Shown one piece after another: positions 17,847-26,598 of a stretch of 64,000 nucleotides of DNA; the stretch's first letter is position 1, and each line of letters starts with the position of its first letter. The stretch is from positions 310,001 to 374,000 of the forward strand of contig CAWAGF010000005.1 of NCBI GenBank assembly GCA_963781675.1, given 5' to 3'. The DNA comes from SCTD01 sp963781675. GTDB lineage: Bacteria; Actinomycetota; Actinomycetes; Mycobacteriales; SCTD01. Below the pieces are notes generated by a model that did no database searches, was not told where the DNA came from, and saw only the letters and a list, made by a program, of their open reading frames with translations. Made by a program: the position numbers and the translations under genes.

Positions 17847-18655
17847 TCCGGCGGCAGGACCACCGGCAGGGCCCGCTTGTGGGCGGTCCGCAGGTAGGCC
17901 GCCTCGATGACCGCGCGGGCCTGCTCGTCGACCTGCTTGCCCTCGAGGTAGTCGTCGATCTGCTCGTAGGTGATCCCGAGCACGACCTCGTCCGGCACGC
18001 CGGGCCGGTCGTCCTCGAGGTCGGCCGTCGGGGTCTTGCCGGTGAGGGAGGTCGGCGCGCCGAGGTGCGCGCCGACCGCCCGCACCCGCCGCTTGTTCAG
18101 CCCGAACAGCGGGGCGACGTCGCAGGCCCCGTCGCCGTACTTCGTGTAGAAGCCCATGACGGCCTCGGCCGCGTGGTCGGTGCCGAGCACGATGGCGCCC
18201 AGCGCCCCGGCGACCGCGAACTGGGCGCTCATCCGCATCCGCGCCTTGGTGTTGCCCTTCACGAAGTCCTCGACCGCCGAGGTGGCGTAGCCACCGGGCA
18301 CCGCGATCGAGGCGTGCAGCGCGTCGGTGGCCGGCGCGATGTCGATGGTGAGGGCCCGGGCGGGGGCGATGAACGCGAGGGCGGTCTGCGCGTCCGCCTC
18401 GTCGGCCTGCACGCCGTACGGCAGCCGGACGGCGGTGAAGGTCGCGCCGGCCTGCTCACAGGCCAGCTGGGCGATCCGGCCGGTGACGGTGCTGTCGATG
18501 CCGCCGCTGATCCCGAGCACGTAGCCGTTCGCACCGCTGGTGCGCAGGTAGTCGACCAGGAAGGCGGTCCGGCGCTGCGCCTCGTGCGCCGCGTCGAAGT
18601 CGTCGGTGACCTGCAGCTCGGACCGGATCCGCTGCTGCAGCAAGGCGTCTGACAC
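17843..18655 (-). CDS. nadE: ammonia-dependent NAD+ synthetase
   Basis: 270 aa, the length of the short NH3-dependent enzyme. It converts nicotinate adenine dinucleotide, ATP and ammonia to NAD+. The PP-loop SGGIDST is at residues 50-55; GTDHAAEAVMGFYTKYGDG and the metal/ATP loop near KTPTADL are as in E. coli/Bacillus NadE. No glutaminase domain is present, so it should use free ammonia, unlike the long glutamine-dependent form known from mycobacteria. Confidence 0.95.
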   Translation of the reverse strand: MSDALLQQRIRSELQVTDDFDAAHEAQRRTAFLVDYLRTSGANGYVLGISGGIDSTVTGRIAQLACEQAGATFTAVRLPYGVQADEADAQTALAFIAPARALTIDIAPATDALHASIAVPGGYATSAVEDFVKGNTKARMRMSAQFAVAGALGAIVLGTDHAAEAVMGFYTKYGDGACDVAPLFGLNKRRVRAVGAHLGAPTSLTGKTPTADLEDDRPGVPDEVVLGITYEQIDDYLEGKQVDEQARAVIEAAYLRTAHKRALPVVLPPD

Positions 18656-18743
18656 GTCGGGCTCCTCGTCGCCACCGGCGCCGCGACCCGCACGGCGCGC
18701 TCCCGCCGACCGTAGTCGGCGGTACGGAGCCCGGCGCGGCGGG

Positions 18744-19145
18744 CTAGCGCTGCTTCTGGTGGCGGACGCGGTCGGCGTTCACGTAGAAGGTGACGCGCTG
18801 CTCCCCGGGCTGCAGGAAGGGGTACTCGTCGGCGTCGATGTACTTCTTGGCCAGCCGGTCGATGTGGTCGAACGCGCCCTCGGTGGTGGCCTCCGCCTTG
18901 CCGCGGACCTCGACGTAGTCGTAGGGGTTGTCCTCGTCGTAGACCAGGACGGTGATGGTCGGGTCGCGCTCGAGGTCGGTCGGCCACTTGCGGCCCTGCG
19001 CGCTGTTCACGGCCAGGCGACCGTCCTCGACGCTCACCCAGACGACGGTCGAGTGGATCGAGCCGTCCTCGCCCAGGGTCGACACGACCGCGTGGTTCGG
19101 CTTGTCCAGCAGGGCCTTCACGCCGGGGTCGTCGAGGGTGGTCAT
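18744..19145 (-). CDS. PPOX-class (F420/FMN-binding split-barrel) protein
   Basis: 133 aa from the ATG at 19145, with GGAGG 4-8 bases upstream. Small split-barrel protein of the actinobacterial TIGR03618-like PPOX class: NHAVVSTLGEDGSIHSTVVWV at the start and SAQGRKWPTDLERDP in the middle. Relatives reduce substrates with F420H2 or FMN, or act as heme/biliverdin reductases. The F420 reductase npdG in the same window makes F420 use plausible. Confidence 0.8.
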   Translation of the reverse strand: MTTLDDPGVKALLDKPNHAVVSTLGEDGSIHSTVVWVSVEDGRLAVNSAQGRKWPTDLERDPTITVLVYDEDNPYDYVEVRGKAEATTEGAFDHIDRLAKKYIDADEYPFLQPGEQRVTFYVNADRVRHQKQR

Positions 19146-19240
19146 GGGTCCTCCAGGTCGCGGGGGCGGAGCTGCCGCGGAACGTACCCCGCACGGGCGA
19201 GCCGGGCAGGCGTGAAGGCGGTGCTGCCTGGCCCGCCGCG

Positions 19241-20845
19241 CTAGAGGACGGCGCTCTCCGCCCGCGCCGACGACAGCGCGGCCTCCTCGTCGGCGTCCTG
19301 GTGCGCGGCGGCCAGGCCACCGGTGGCGCGCAGCGGGATCTCCCGGATGAACAGCGTCAGCACGAAGGCGGGCACCAGCAGCAGCGCCATCACGAGGAAC
19401 ACGGTCGACATGGAGTCGACGAAGCCGCCGAGCACCGCGTCGCGCGCGGCGTCGCCGATGACGGACAGCGTGGAGGTGTCGTCCAGGTTGAAGCCGCGGA
19501 ACTCCTGCGCCGCCACCCGCGCCTCCCGGGCCCGGTCGGCGATGTTGCCGGCGACCGAGCCGAACAGGATCGCCAGCGCGACGGCCGCGCCGAACGTGCC
19601 GCCCATCGAGCGGAAGAAGGTCACCGAGCTGGTGGCCACGCCCATGTCGCGCGGCGGCATGGCGTTCTGCACGCTGAGGACCAGCGTCTGCATCGACAGG
19701 CCCAGACCCGCGCCCATGACGGCCATGTAGACCATCGCGTGCCAGATCGGGGTGTCCGCCTCGAGCGTCGAGAAGAGCAGCATCGCGGTGATCATCATCG
19801 CCGTGCCGGCGATCGGGAACGGCTTGTAGCGGCCGGTCCTGCTCATCGCCTTCCCGCTGATGCCGGAGGAGATGATGATGCCGACCATGAGCGGGATGAG
19901 CTGCAGGCCGGCCTCGGTCGGGCTGCTCCCCTTGACGATCTGCAGGTAGAGCGGCACGACGACCAGGCCGCCGAACATGCCCGCGCCGACGAGCAGGCTG
20001 ACCACGTTGGTCACGCTGAAGACACTGCTGCGGAACATGCGCAGCGGCAGGATCGCCTCGTCGCCCATGCGCCCCTCCCACGGCACGAACGCCGCCAGCG
20101 AGGCCACGGTGAGCACGAGCAGCGAGACCGTCAGCGCGGAGCCCCAGCCCCACTCGCGGCCCTTCTCGGCGACGAGCAGCAGCGGCACCACGGCGGTGGT
20201 GAGCAGCGCCGCGCCGATGCCGTCGATGCGGTGCTCGGAGCGGTGCCGCGGCAGGCTGAGGTTGCGCGTGACGACGGCCAGGGCCGCGGCGCCGATCGGC
20301 ACGTTGAGGTAGAAGATCCAGCGCCAGCCGTCGAAGCCCAGCAGCGTGTCCTGGCCGGCGAACGCGCCGCCGAGGACCGGTCCGAGGACGCTGCTCGTCG
20401 CGAAGACGGACATGAAGTAGGCCTGGTAGCGGCCGCGCTCGCGGGGCGAGACGAGGTCGCCGACGATGGCGAACGCCAGCGACATCAGGCCGCCGGCGCC
20501 CAGGCCCTGGACGGCCCGGTAGGCAGCCAGCTGGTAGATGTCCTGCGCGGTGCCGCAGAGCACCGAGCCCACGATGAAGATCGAGATGGCGAACAGGTAG
20601 AACGGCTTGCGGCCGTAGATGTCCGACAGCTTCCCGTACAGCGGCGTCGTGATGGTCGAGGCGATGAGGTACGCCGTCGTCACCCAGGCCTGGGCCGTCT
20701 GACCCTCGAGGTCGTCGGCGATGGTGCGCATCGCCGTCGACACGATCGTCTGGTCGAGCGCGGCGAGGAACATGCCGAGCAGCAGCCCGGACAGGACGGT
20801 GAGCACCTGGCGGTGCGACAGCTGGGCCGGGGCAGGGGCGGTCAT
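19241..20845 (-). CDS. MFS drug exporter, DHA2 (14-TMS) family
   Basis: 534 aa. EmrB/QacA-type proton-driven exporter: LDQTIVSTAMRTIADDL in helix 1, GKLSDIYGRKPFY in the first loop, RAVQGLGAGGLMSL in helix 4 (motif B Arg), and GPVLGGAFA in helix 5 (antiporter motif C). Its start overlaps the TetR stop (ATGA). It is the last gene of an MFS-TetR-MFS operon. Confidence 0.9.
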   Translation of the reverse strand: MTAPAPAQLSHRQVLTVLSGLLLGMFLAALDQTIVSTAMRTIADDLEGQTAQAWVTTAYLIASTITTPLYGKLSDIYGRKPFYLFAISIFIVGSVLCGTAQDIYQLAAYRAVQGLGAGGLMSLAFAIVGDLVSPRERGRYQAYFMSVFATSSVLGPVLGGAFAGQDTLLGFDGWRWIFYLNVPIGAAALAVVTRNLSLPRHRSEHRIDGIGAALLTTAVVPLLLVAEKGREWGWGSALTVSLLVLTVASLAAFVPWEGRMGDEAILPLRMFRSSVFSVTNVVSLLVGAGMFGGLVVVPLYLQIVKGSSPTEAGLQLIPLMVGIIISSGISGKAMSRTGRYKPFPIAGTAMMITAMLLFSTLEADTPIWHAMVYMAVMGAGLGLSMQTLVLSVQNAMPPRDMGVATSSVTFFRSMGGTFGAAVALAILFGSVAGNIADRAREARVAAQEFRGFNLDDTSTLSVIGDAARDAVLGGFVDSMSTVFLVMALLLVPAFVLTLFIREIPLRATGGLAAAHQDADEEAALSSARAESAVL

Positions 20846-21462
20846 GCGGTGTCCTTCGACTCGTTCTTCGGGGCGAGGGCGACGAGCACGTCGTCGACGA
20901 TCTGGGGTGCCAGCTCGGGGCCGGGCGGCGGGTCGGTGCGGATCAGGTTCCGGTAGGCGATCGGGCCGATGAGCAGGTCGGCGGCGTACATCAGGTCGAC
21001 GTCCGGGCGGATCAGGCCCTCGTCGACACCGCGCTGCAGGACGTCGAGGAAGCGGCGGCGGCGCGGGTCGATGACCTGCTCGCGGTAGCGCTGCATGAGC
21101 TCGGGGTTGTCCAGCCCGGCGCTGAGCAGCCGCGGGAAGATCTTGCCGGCGATGGAGCTGTCGCTCTTGCGCCGCACCACCTCGAGCAGCGCGACCAGCT
21201 CGTCGCGCACCCCCGCGCCGACGGCCGGCTCGGGCTGCTCGGACAGCGAGGCGACCGCCTCGACGACCAGCTCCTCCTTGCCGGGGAAGCGCCGGTAGAC
21301 GCTGGCCTTGCCGACGCCGGCGCGGGCGGCGACGGCCTCGATCGTCAGCGCGCCGTAGCCGTCGGTGGTGAGCAGCTGCAGGGTGGCGTCGAGGATGGCG
21401 CGGTCGAGCTTGGGGTCGCGGGGCCGGCCGGTGCTGCGGGGGGCGTCGACGGCGGCGGTCAT
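20842..21462 (-). CDS. TetR family regulator of the flanking MFS pumps
   Basis: 206 aa. The N-terminal helix-turn-helix is clear (TIEAVAARAGVGKASVYRRFPGKEELV). The C-terminal ligand domain resembles TetR_C_11-type proteins (IAGKIFPRLLSAGLDNPELM). It sits inside the operon, with ATGA overlaps to the MFS gene on each side, so it is probably an autoregulated repressor of both exporters. A perfect 14-bp palindrome between the operon promoter and the first start codon is the likely operator. Confidence 0.9.
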   Translation of the reverse strand: MTAAVDAPRSTGRPRDPKLDRAILDATLQLLTTDGYGALTIEAVAARAGVGKASVYRRFPGKEELVVEAVASLSEQPEPAVGAGVRDELVALLEVVRRKSDSSIAGKIFPRLLSAGLDNPELMQRYREQVIDPRRRRFLDVLQRGVDEGLIRPDVDLMYAADLLIGPIAYRNLIRTDPPPGPELAPQIVDDVLVALAPKNESKDTA

Positions 21463-23003
21463 GCGGCCAGCTCCAGCTCGCGCTCCTGCACGACCGGTGC
21501 GGGCGGGCGACCGGGCAGCCAGCGCAGCACGACCAGCGCCCCGAGGAACGCCACCAGCGCGGATCCCGTGGCTGCGGCGTGCATGCCCCCGACGAACGCG
21601 TCCACGGCGGCCGCCTCGAGCTGCGCCCGGGCGTCCGGCGGCAGCGACTCCGCGGCGATCTGCGTGCTGCCGATCGACTCGCCGGCCAGGTCGCGCACCC
21701 GCTCCGGCAGGACCGAGAGCGACGGCGTGATGCCGGACCGGTAGCCGGCCGACAGGATCGAGCCGAGGATCGCGACGCCGAGCGCGCCGCCCACCTGGCG
21801 CACGGTGGTGTTCACCGCGCTGCCCGCGCCGGCCCGCTCGCGCGGCAGCGTCGACATGATCGACTCCGTGGCCGGTGCGACGACGTGCGCCATGCCGGTC
21901 GCCTGCAGGAAGAGCAGCACCTCGACGACCCAGATGGGTGTGTCGGCGTCGATCAGGCGGTAGCCGCTGAAGGCCCCGGTCATGAGCAGCATCCCGCCGG
22001 CGCAGACGGCCTTGGCGCCGAAGCGGCGGACCAGCCCGGCGCTGCGCGGCGCGAAGAACGACAGCGCGACGGCCACCGGCAGCAGGCGCAGGCCGGCCTG
22101 GAGCGGCGAGTAGTCGCGGGCGTACTGCAGGTAGAAGCTCATGAAGAACACCGCGCCGAACAGCGCGAACATCACCAGCGTCACGGCGCCGGCAGCGGCG
22201 GAGAAGGCCGGGTTGCGGAAGAGCGTGACGTCCAGCATCGGCGAGGGCGTACGGCGCTGGAGCAGGACGAAGCCGGTCAGCACGACCAGGCCGCCGAGCA
22301 GCGGGCCGAGCACGATGGCGCTGCCCCACTCCGTCGTCTCGCCGCCCTTGATGATCCCGTAGACGAGCAGCACGAGGCCGACGATCGACAGCACGACGCC
22401 GAGCGGGTCGAGGCCCTGCGGCGAGGGGTCCTTGCTCTCCGGGACGATCCACAGGATCGCGACCAGCGCGGCGAGGACGAACGGCACGTTGACCAGGAAG
22501 ACCGAGCCCCACCAGAAGTGCTCGAGCAGCAGGCCGCCGGTGATCGGGCCGATCGCGACCGCGACGCCGACGAAGCCGGCCCAGATGCCGATCGCCTTGC
22601 CGCGCTCGTCGGGCTCGAAGACGTTGCTGATGATGGACAGCGTGGACGGCATGACCGCCGCGCCGCCGATGCCCATGAGGGCGCGGCTGGCGATCAGCGC
22701 CTCCGGGCTGGTGGCGAAGGCCGAGAGGGCCGAGGCGACGCCGAAGACCACGAGACCGACGACCAGCGCGCGGCGGCGGCCGTAGCGGTCGCCCAGCACG
22801 CCGTAGGTGAACAGCAGCCCGGCGAAGACCAGCGTGTAGGCGTTCACCGACCAGGCGAGCTGGCTCTGCGTCGCGCCCAGGTCCTGCTGGATCGTCTTGA
22901 GCGCGACGTTGAGGATCGTGTTGTCCAGCACGACGACGAGCAGGCTCATCACGAGCGTGCCGAGGATCCACCACCTGCGGTCGTGGACCGTGCGCTCTCC
23001 CAT
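21459..23003 (-). CDS. MFS drug exporter, DHA2 (14-TMS) family
   Basis: 514 aa and first gene of the operon. About 14 hydrophobic helices, LDNTILNVALKTIQQDL in helix 1, YGVLGDRYGRRRAL in the first loop, and GPITGGLLLEHFWW (motif C) in helix 5. Same family as the downstream exporter at 19241-20845 but clearly divergent from it, so the two probably differ in substrate. The stop overlaps the TetR start (ATGA). Confidence 0.9.
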   Translation of the reverse strand: MGERTVHDRRWWILGTLVMSLLVVVLDNTILNVALKTIQQDLGATQSQLAWSVNAYTLVFAGLLFTYGVLGDRYGRRRALVVGLVVFGVASALSAFATSPEALIASRALMGIGGAAVMPSTLSIISNVFEPDERGKAIGIWAGFVGVAVAIGPITGGLLLEHFWWGSVFLVNVPFVLAALVAILWIVPESKDPSPQGLDPLGVVLSIVGLVLLVYGIIKGGETTEWGSAIVLGPLLGGLVVLTGFVLLQRRTPSPMLDVTLFRNPAFSAAAGAVTLVMFALFGAVFFMSFYLQYARDYSPLQAGLRLLPVAVALSFFAPRSAGLVRRFGAKAVCAGGMLLMTGAFSGYRLIDADTPIWVVEVLLFLQATGMAHVVAPATESIMSTLPRERAGAGSAVNTTVRQVGGALGVAILGSILSAGYRSGITPSLSVLPERVRDLAGESIGSTQIAAESLPPDARAQLEAAAVDAFVGGMHAAATGSALVAFLGALVVLRWLPGRPPAPVVQERELELAA

Positions 23004-23017
23004 GGAACTGCCTTCCT

Positions 23018-23031
23018 AGACGCCTGCGTCT
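23018..23031. promoter_or_regulatory. probable TetR operator, perfect palindrome
   Basis: AGACGC-CT-GCGTCT, a perfect 6-2-6 inverted repeat, ends 15 bases upstream of the first MFS start and lies just downstream of the predicted promoter. Position and symmetry suit the TetR repressor encoded in the operon. Confidence 0.55.
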
Positions 23032-23041
23032 CGCAACGTCG

Positions 23042-23070
23042 ACGGTACGAGCGGGCATTCCGATACGCAA
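23042..23070 (-). promoter_or_regulatory. probable promoter of the MFS-TetR-MFS operon
   Basis: On the minus strand, TTGCGT (23065-23070) and TACCGT (23042-23047) stand 17 bases apart, acceptable -35 and -10 elements for a housekeeping sigma factor. Transcription would start near 23035, close to the palindrome. Confidence 0.45.
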
Positions 23071-23201
23071 CCGTTCCGCTAGGCGCGGCGGCGTGAGGCG
23101 GGACACATCGCCACGGGCGTGGCGCGGTGGGACGCTGATCGCGTCCGGGGACCTGGACCTCCGCCCGAGGAGGCCGGCCTCGAGTCGCCTGGAGGTCACC
23201 C

Positions 23202-24032
23202 GTGTCCGAGCTGCCGAGCCTGTACGGCGGGATCACCTCCCGCCGCGTCCGCACCAGCGACCTGCAGCGCGCCAAGGAGCGCGGCGAGCGCTGGGCGATG
23301 CTGACCTCCTACGACATGCTCACCGCGGGGATCTTCGAGCAGGCCGGCGTCCCGGTGCTGCTCGTCGGCGACAGCGCGGCCAACAACGTCCTCGGCTACG
23401 GCACCACGGTGCAGGTGACCGTCGACGAGCTGCTGCCGATGGTGCGGGCCGTGGTCCGCTCGACGACCCGCCCGCTGGTCGTGGCCGACCTGCCGTTCGG
23501 CTCGTACCAGGCCTCGCCGGAGCAGGCGCTGCAGACGGCGGTGCGCTTCCTCAAGGAGGGTGGCGCGCACGCGGTCAAGCTCGAGGGCGGCCGCCGCGTG
23601 GCGGCGCAGGTCGAGCTGCTCGTGTCGTCCGGCGCGCCCGTGATGGGCCACGTCGGGCTGACCCCGCAGTCCGAGCTCGTGACGGGCCTGAAGGTGCAGG
23701 GCCGAGGCGACGCCGCCGACGCGCTGATCGCCGACGCGCTCGCCCTGCAGGAGGCCGGCGCCTTCGCCGTCGTGCTCGAGGCGGTACCGGCCGCGCTCGC
23801 CGAGCGGGCGACCAAGGAGCTGGTCGTGCCGACCATCGGCATCGGCGCCGGGGCCGGCTGCGACGCGCAGGTGCTCGTGTGGACGGACATGGCCGGCCTC
23901 ACGCCGGGCAAGCCGCTGACCTTCGTCAAGCAGTACGCCGACCTGCGCGGCGTGCTCGGGGACGCCACGCGGGCCTACGTCGAGGACGTGCGCGAGGGCC
24001 GCTTCCCCGGCCCGGAGCACAGCTTCGAGTGA
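23202..24032 (+). CDS. panB: ketopantoate hydroxymethyltransferase
   Basis: 276 aa, GTG start with GGAGG 6-10 bases upstream. It catalyses 3-methyl-2-oxobutanoate + methylene-THF to ketopantoate, the first committed step of pantothenate and CoA synthesis. Family motifs: MLTSYD near the start, LLVGDS with the Mg-binding Asp, VADLPFGSYQ, AHAVKLEGG, GHVGLTPQS and PTIGIGAG. Length is typical. The following gene overlaps it by 4 bases. panC and panD are not in the window. Confidence 0.95.
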   Translation: MSELPSLYGGITSRRVRTSDLQRAKERGERWAMLTSYDMLTAGIFEQAGVPVLLVGDSAANNVLGYGTTVQVTVDELLPMVRAVVRSTTRPLVVADLPFGSYQASPEQALQTAVRFLKEGGAHAVKLEGGRRVAAQVELLVSSGAPVMGHVGLTPQSELVTGLKVQGRGDAADALIADALALQEAGAFAVVLEAVPAALAERATKELVVPTIGIGAGAGCDAQVLVWTDMAGLTPGKPLTFVKQYADLRGVLGDATRAYVEDVREGRFPGPEHSFE

Positions 24033-24430
24033 CCCGCTACGGCATCGACGGCCCGACGCTGCTCCACCTGGTCGACCACGACCTGCGGGTGGACCCGGCG
24101 CACCAGCTGGTGGCGCCGGGCCGCATCCGCTCGGAGGCGCTGGAGCTGCTGCTCGACGAGGTGCGGGGCGGCCTGCGGGAGGAGCGGGCGGCCCTCGCGC
24201 TGCACGAGCGGATGACGGGTCTGCGGATCCGTGCGCTGGGCGACCGGGTGTCGCGCGGCACCGCCTGGAAGATCGCACAGGAGCGGGGCTGGGAGGGGCT
24301 GCGCGACGCCGAGCACGTGGCCGTCGTCCGGCTGCAGGCCGACGCGCTCGTCACGGTCGACGAGCGCCTGGCGGCCCTGGCGGCCGGGCTGGTGCCGGTC
24401 GCACCCCTCGGCGCGCTGCTCAGCACCTAG
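24029..24430 (+). CDS. PIN-domain protein (VapC-like), no partner antitoxin seen
   Basis: 133 aa, GTG start overlapping the panB stop. The pattern fits a PIN nuclease: an N-terminal Asp (GIDGPTLL), a central Glu (RSEALELLL), then LRDAEHVAVVRLQADALVTVD carrying the two C-terminal acidic residues, ending in the usual V-A-P-L strand. VapC toxins are about this length. There is no small antitoxin gene beside it; the upstream partner is panB. Identified from motif pattern only. Confidence 0.65.
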   Translation: MTRYGIDGPTLLHLVDHDLRVDPAHQLVAPGRIRSEALELLLDEVRGGLREERAALALHERMTGLRIRALGDRVSRGTAWKIAQERGWEGLRDAEHVAVVRLQADALVTVDERLAALAAGLVPVAPLGALLST

Positions 24431-24995
24431 CGCGAGGCCGCCCCGCGCCAGGTGCTCCTGCTGCGCTCAGGGCAGTGCCCATCAGCCAGAGGTGCGCGGA
24501 CAGGAAGCCGGCCCGCTGCAGGGCGCCGCTCACCGCATCGGCGGGCACCGTGCCCAGCAGGCACCCGGTGGTGACGGCGCCCGCGAGCAGGGCCAGCCGG
24601 CGCGGCCAGCCGCGCAGCGAGCGTGCGGCCAGCAGCGGGAGCAGCGACAGGCTCGCGTAGCCGGTGGCGCCGAAGGCCAGGTGCAGCGCGTCCTGGCGGC
24701 CACCGCGCACCTCCCCCAGCGGCGACAGGGCTGCCCCGAGCGTGGCCACCGCCGCCACCCGCAGCGCCGTGCGCGGCAGCGGTGGGAGCAGCCGCGCGAA
24801 CGCGAGGCCGCCGACGGCGAACGCCGCGAAGGCCGCGGTCATCACGCCGGCCGTGGCGGCGCCGTCGCGCTGGAGCTGGCTGATGCTCTGCCGCACCGGG
24901 TCGAAGCCGTCGGTGAGCAGGCCGGCCAGCACCCAGGCAGCGGTGAGGGCGGCGGTGCCGGCCACGCACAGGGCAGCACGCAGGCGGTCAGACAT
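24420..24995 (-). CDS. DUF998 family membrane protein
   Basis: 191 aa with about six hydrophobic helices. The segment GFDPVRQSISQLQRDGA after helix 1 is characteristic of DUF998 proteins. Function of the family is unknown. Its 3' end overlaps the end of the PIN gene by 11 bases (convergent), and its start overlaps the end of the substrate-binding-protein gene by 8 bases. Confidence 0.7.
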   Translation of the reverse strand: MSDRLRAALCVAGTAALTAAWVLAGLLTDGFDPVRQSISQLQRDGAATAGVMTAAFAAFAVGGLAFARLLPPLPRTALRVAAVATLGAALSPLGEVRGGRQDALHLAFGATGYASLSLLPLLAARSLRGWPRRLALLAGAVTTGCLLGTVPADAVSGALQRAGFLSAHLWLMGTALSAAGAPGAGRPRARC

Positions 24996-25761
24996 CCAGC
25001 TGGCTCGCCAGCAGCGAGCGCGCCTCCGCCAGCGAGGGCCCGTACCAGGTGAGGTGCCGCCCGCTGACCAGCGCGGCCGGCACGTCCGGGAACGCCTCCG
25101 GGCCGTCCGCAGCCGAGAACGCGTACGGCTCGTCCGGCAGCACGACGAGGTCGTGCGGCGGCAGCGCCTCGAGCGCGACCTTCGGGTAGCGGTCCTGCGC
25201 GCCGGCCAGCGCGTTGTCCACCCCGAGGCGGGCGAGCACGTCGCCCGCGAAGGTGTCCCGACCGACCGCCATCCACGGCCGTCGCCAGATCGGGATCACG
25301 GCGCGCCGCCGCGGTCCGCGCCAGGGCTCCCGCCAGGCGGCGTCGGCCTCGTCCAGCCAGCCGGGCCGGTCCAGCCCGCAGGCCGCCAGCATCCGGGCCA
25401 GCGACGTCAGCGCCTGCGGGAGCGTCTCGGGCGCGGTCACCCAGACCGCGACGCCCGCGGCCCGCAACGCCGCGACGTCAGGCGCGCGGTTCTCCTCCTC
25501 GTTGGCCAGCACGAGGTCGGGGCGCAGGTCCACGACGTCGGCCACGCGCGGGTTCTTGGTGCCGCCGATCCTCGGCACGTCGAGGTCGAGCGGGTGGGTG
25601 CACCAGTCGGTCGCACCGACGAGCAGGCCGGGCGCGGTCACGCCGACGGCCTCGGTCAGCGAGGGGACGAGGGAGACGACCCGCGCTACCCGGGGCCGGC
25701 GCGGGACGTCCGTGCCCAGGTCGTCGCGCAGCGGGTCGTCAGACGTCGGTGATGCGGACAC
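24988..25761 (-). CDS. helical-backbone metal receptor (BtuF-like), no signal peptide
   Basis: 257 aa. RVVSLVPSLTEAVGV begins a class III periplasmic-binding fold like BtuF (cobalamin) and related metal-chelate receptors; RIGGTKNPRVADVVDLRPDLVLANEEENR is the usual next block. Unlike true receptors it has no signal peptide or lipobox, so it is probably cytoplasmic. Related free-standing actinomycete proteins are annotated as cobalamin-binding, but direct evidence is absent. The ATG at 25761 overlaps the npdG end by 23 bases; a later start is possible. Confidence 0.7.
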   Translation of the reverse strand: MSASPTSDDPLRDDLGTDVPRRPRVARVVSLVPSLTEAVGVTAPGLLVGATDWCTHPLDLDVPRIGGTKNPRVADVVDLRPDLVLANEEENRAPDVAALRAAGVAVWVTAPETLPQALTSLARMLAACGLDRPGWLDEADAAWREPWRGPRRRAVIPIWRRPWMAVGRDTFAGDVLARLGVDNALAGAQDRYPKVALEALPPHDLVVLPDEPYAFSAADGPEAFPDVPAALVSGRHLTWYGPSLAEARSLLASQLDV

Positions 25762-26413
25762 CGGCGTGCGCCTTGTACCGGCGGTTCACGGAGATGAGGT
25801 TGGCCGTGAGAGCCTCGACCTGGTGGGCGTTGCGCAGCCGGCCGGCGTAGACGCCCCGCATCCCCGGGACCAGCCCGGCCAGCCCCTGCACGAGGTCGGT
25901 GGCCTCCCGGTCGTCACCCAGGACGAGCACGTCGGTCTCGACCTGCTCCACCGACTCGTCGAGCAGCAGCACCGCACTGACGTGGTGGAAGGCGCCGACG
26001 ACGCGGCTGTCCGGCAGCACGGCTGCGGCCTGCTGGGCAGCGCTGCCCTCCTCGACCGGCAGCGCGTAGGCGCCCTGCTTGTCGAAGCCGAGCGGGTTGA
26101 CGCAGTCGACGACGACCTTGCCGGCGAGGTCGGCGGCCAGCGACTCCAGCAGCTCGCGGTGGCCCTCCCACGGCACCGCCACGACGACGACGTCGCCGGC
26201 GCGCGCCGCGCCCGCGTTGTCCGCACCCGACACCTGGCCGGGCAGCCCCTCGGCGGCGGCCTGGGCGCGAGCGGCGTCGCGGGAGCCGAGCACGACCCGC
26301 ACGCCGCCCAGCGCGAAGCGGCGGGCCAGCCCGCGGCCCTGCTCCCCGGTGCCGCCGAGGACGGCGACGACGAGGGAGGCCGGGTCGACGGGGGCGGAGT
26401 CGGGTGCGGTCAT
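25739..26413 (-). CDS. npdG: NADPH-dependent F420 reductase
   Basis: 224 aa. It transfers hydride between NADPH and coenzyme F420, supplying F420H2. The dinucleotide-binding motif LGGTGEQGRGLARRFA lies near residues 19-33; GSRDAARAQ supplies NADPH phosphate contacts; VVVVAVPW and DCVNPL follow. AFHHVSAVLL is a conserved NpdG/Fno block. This implies the organism makes F420 and gives context to the PPOX-class proteins nearby. Confidence 0.92.
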   Translation of the reverse strand: MTAPDSAPVDPASLVVAVLGGTGEQGRGLARRFALGGVRVVLGSRDAARAQAAAEGLPGQVSGADNAGAARAGDVVVVAVPWEGHRELLESLAADLAGKVVVDCVNPLGFDKQGAYALPVEEGSAAQQAAAVLPDSRVVGAFHHVSAVLLLDESVEQVETDVLVLGDDREATDLVQGLAGLVPGMRGVYAGRLRNAHQVEALTANLISVNRRYKAHAGVRITDV

Positions 26414-26598
26414 GGGGCGAGCATGTCAGCCGGTCAGCGCGCCGCGCAGGGCGGTGGGAGCGGCTGCTGGCGCCGAGGGACGTACCCGGACAGACTGGGA
26501 CCTGCATCACGAACCCGTCTCGGGTCCGGAGCAGGAGTCCGGCCGGCCGCGGCGAAACACCTCCCAAGACGCAGGCGGACGACGACCAGGAGGACACG

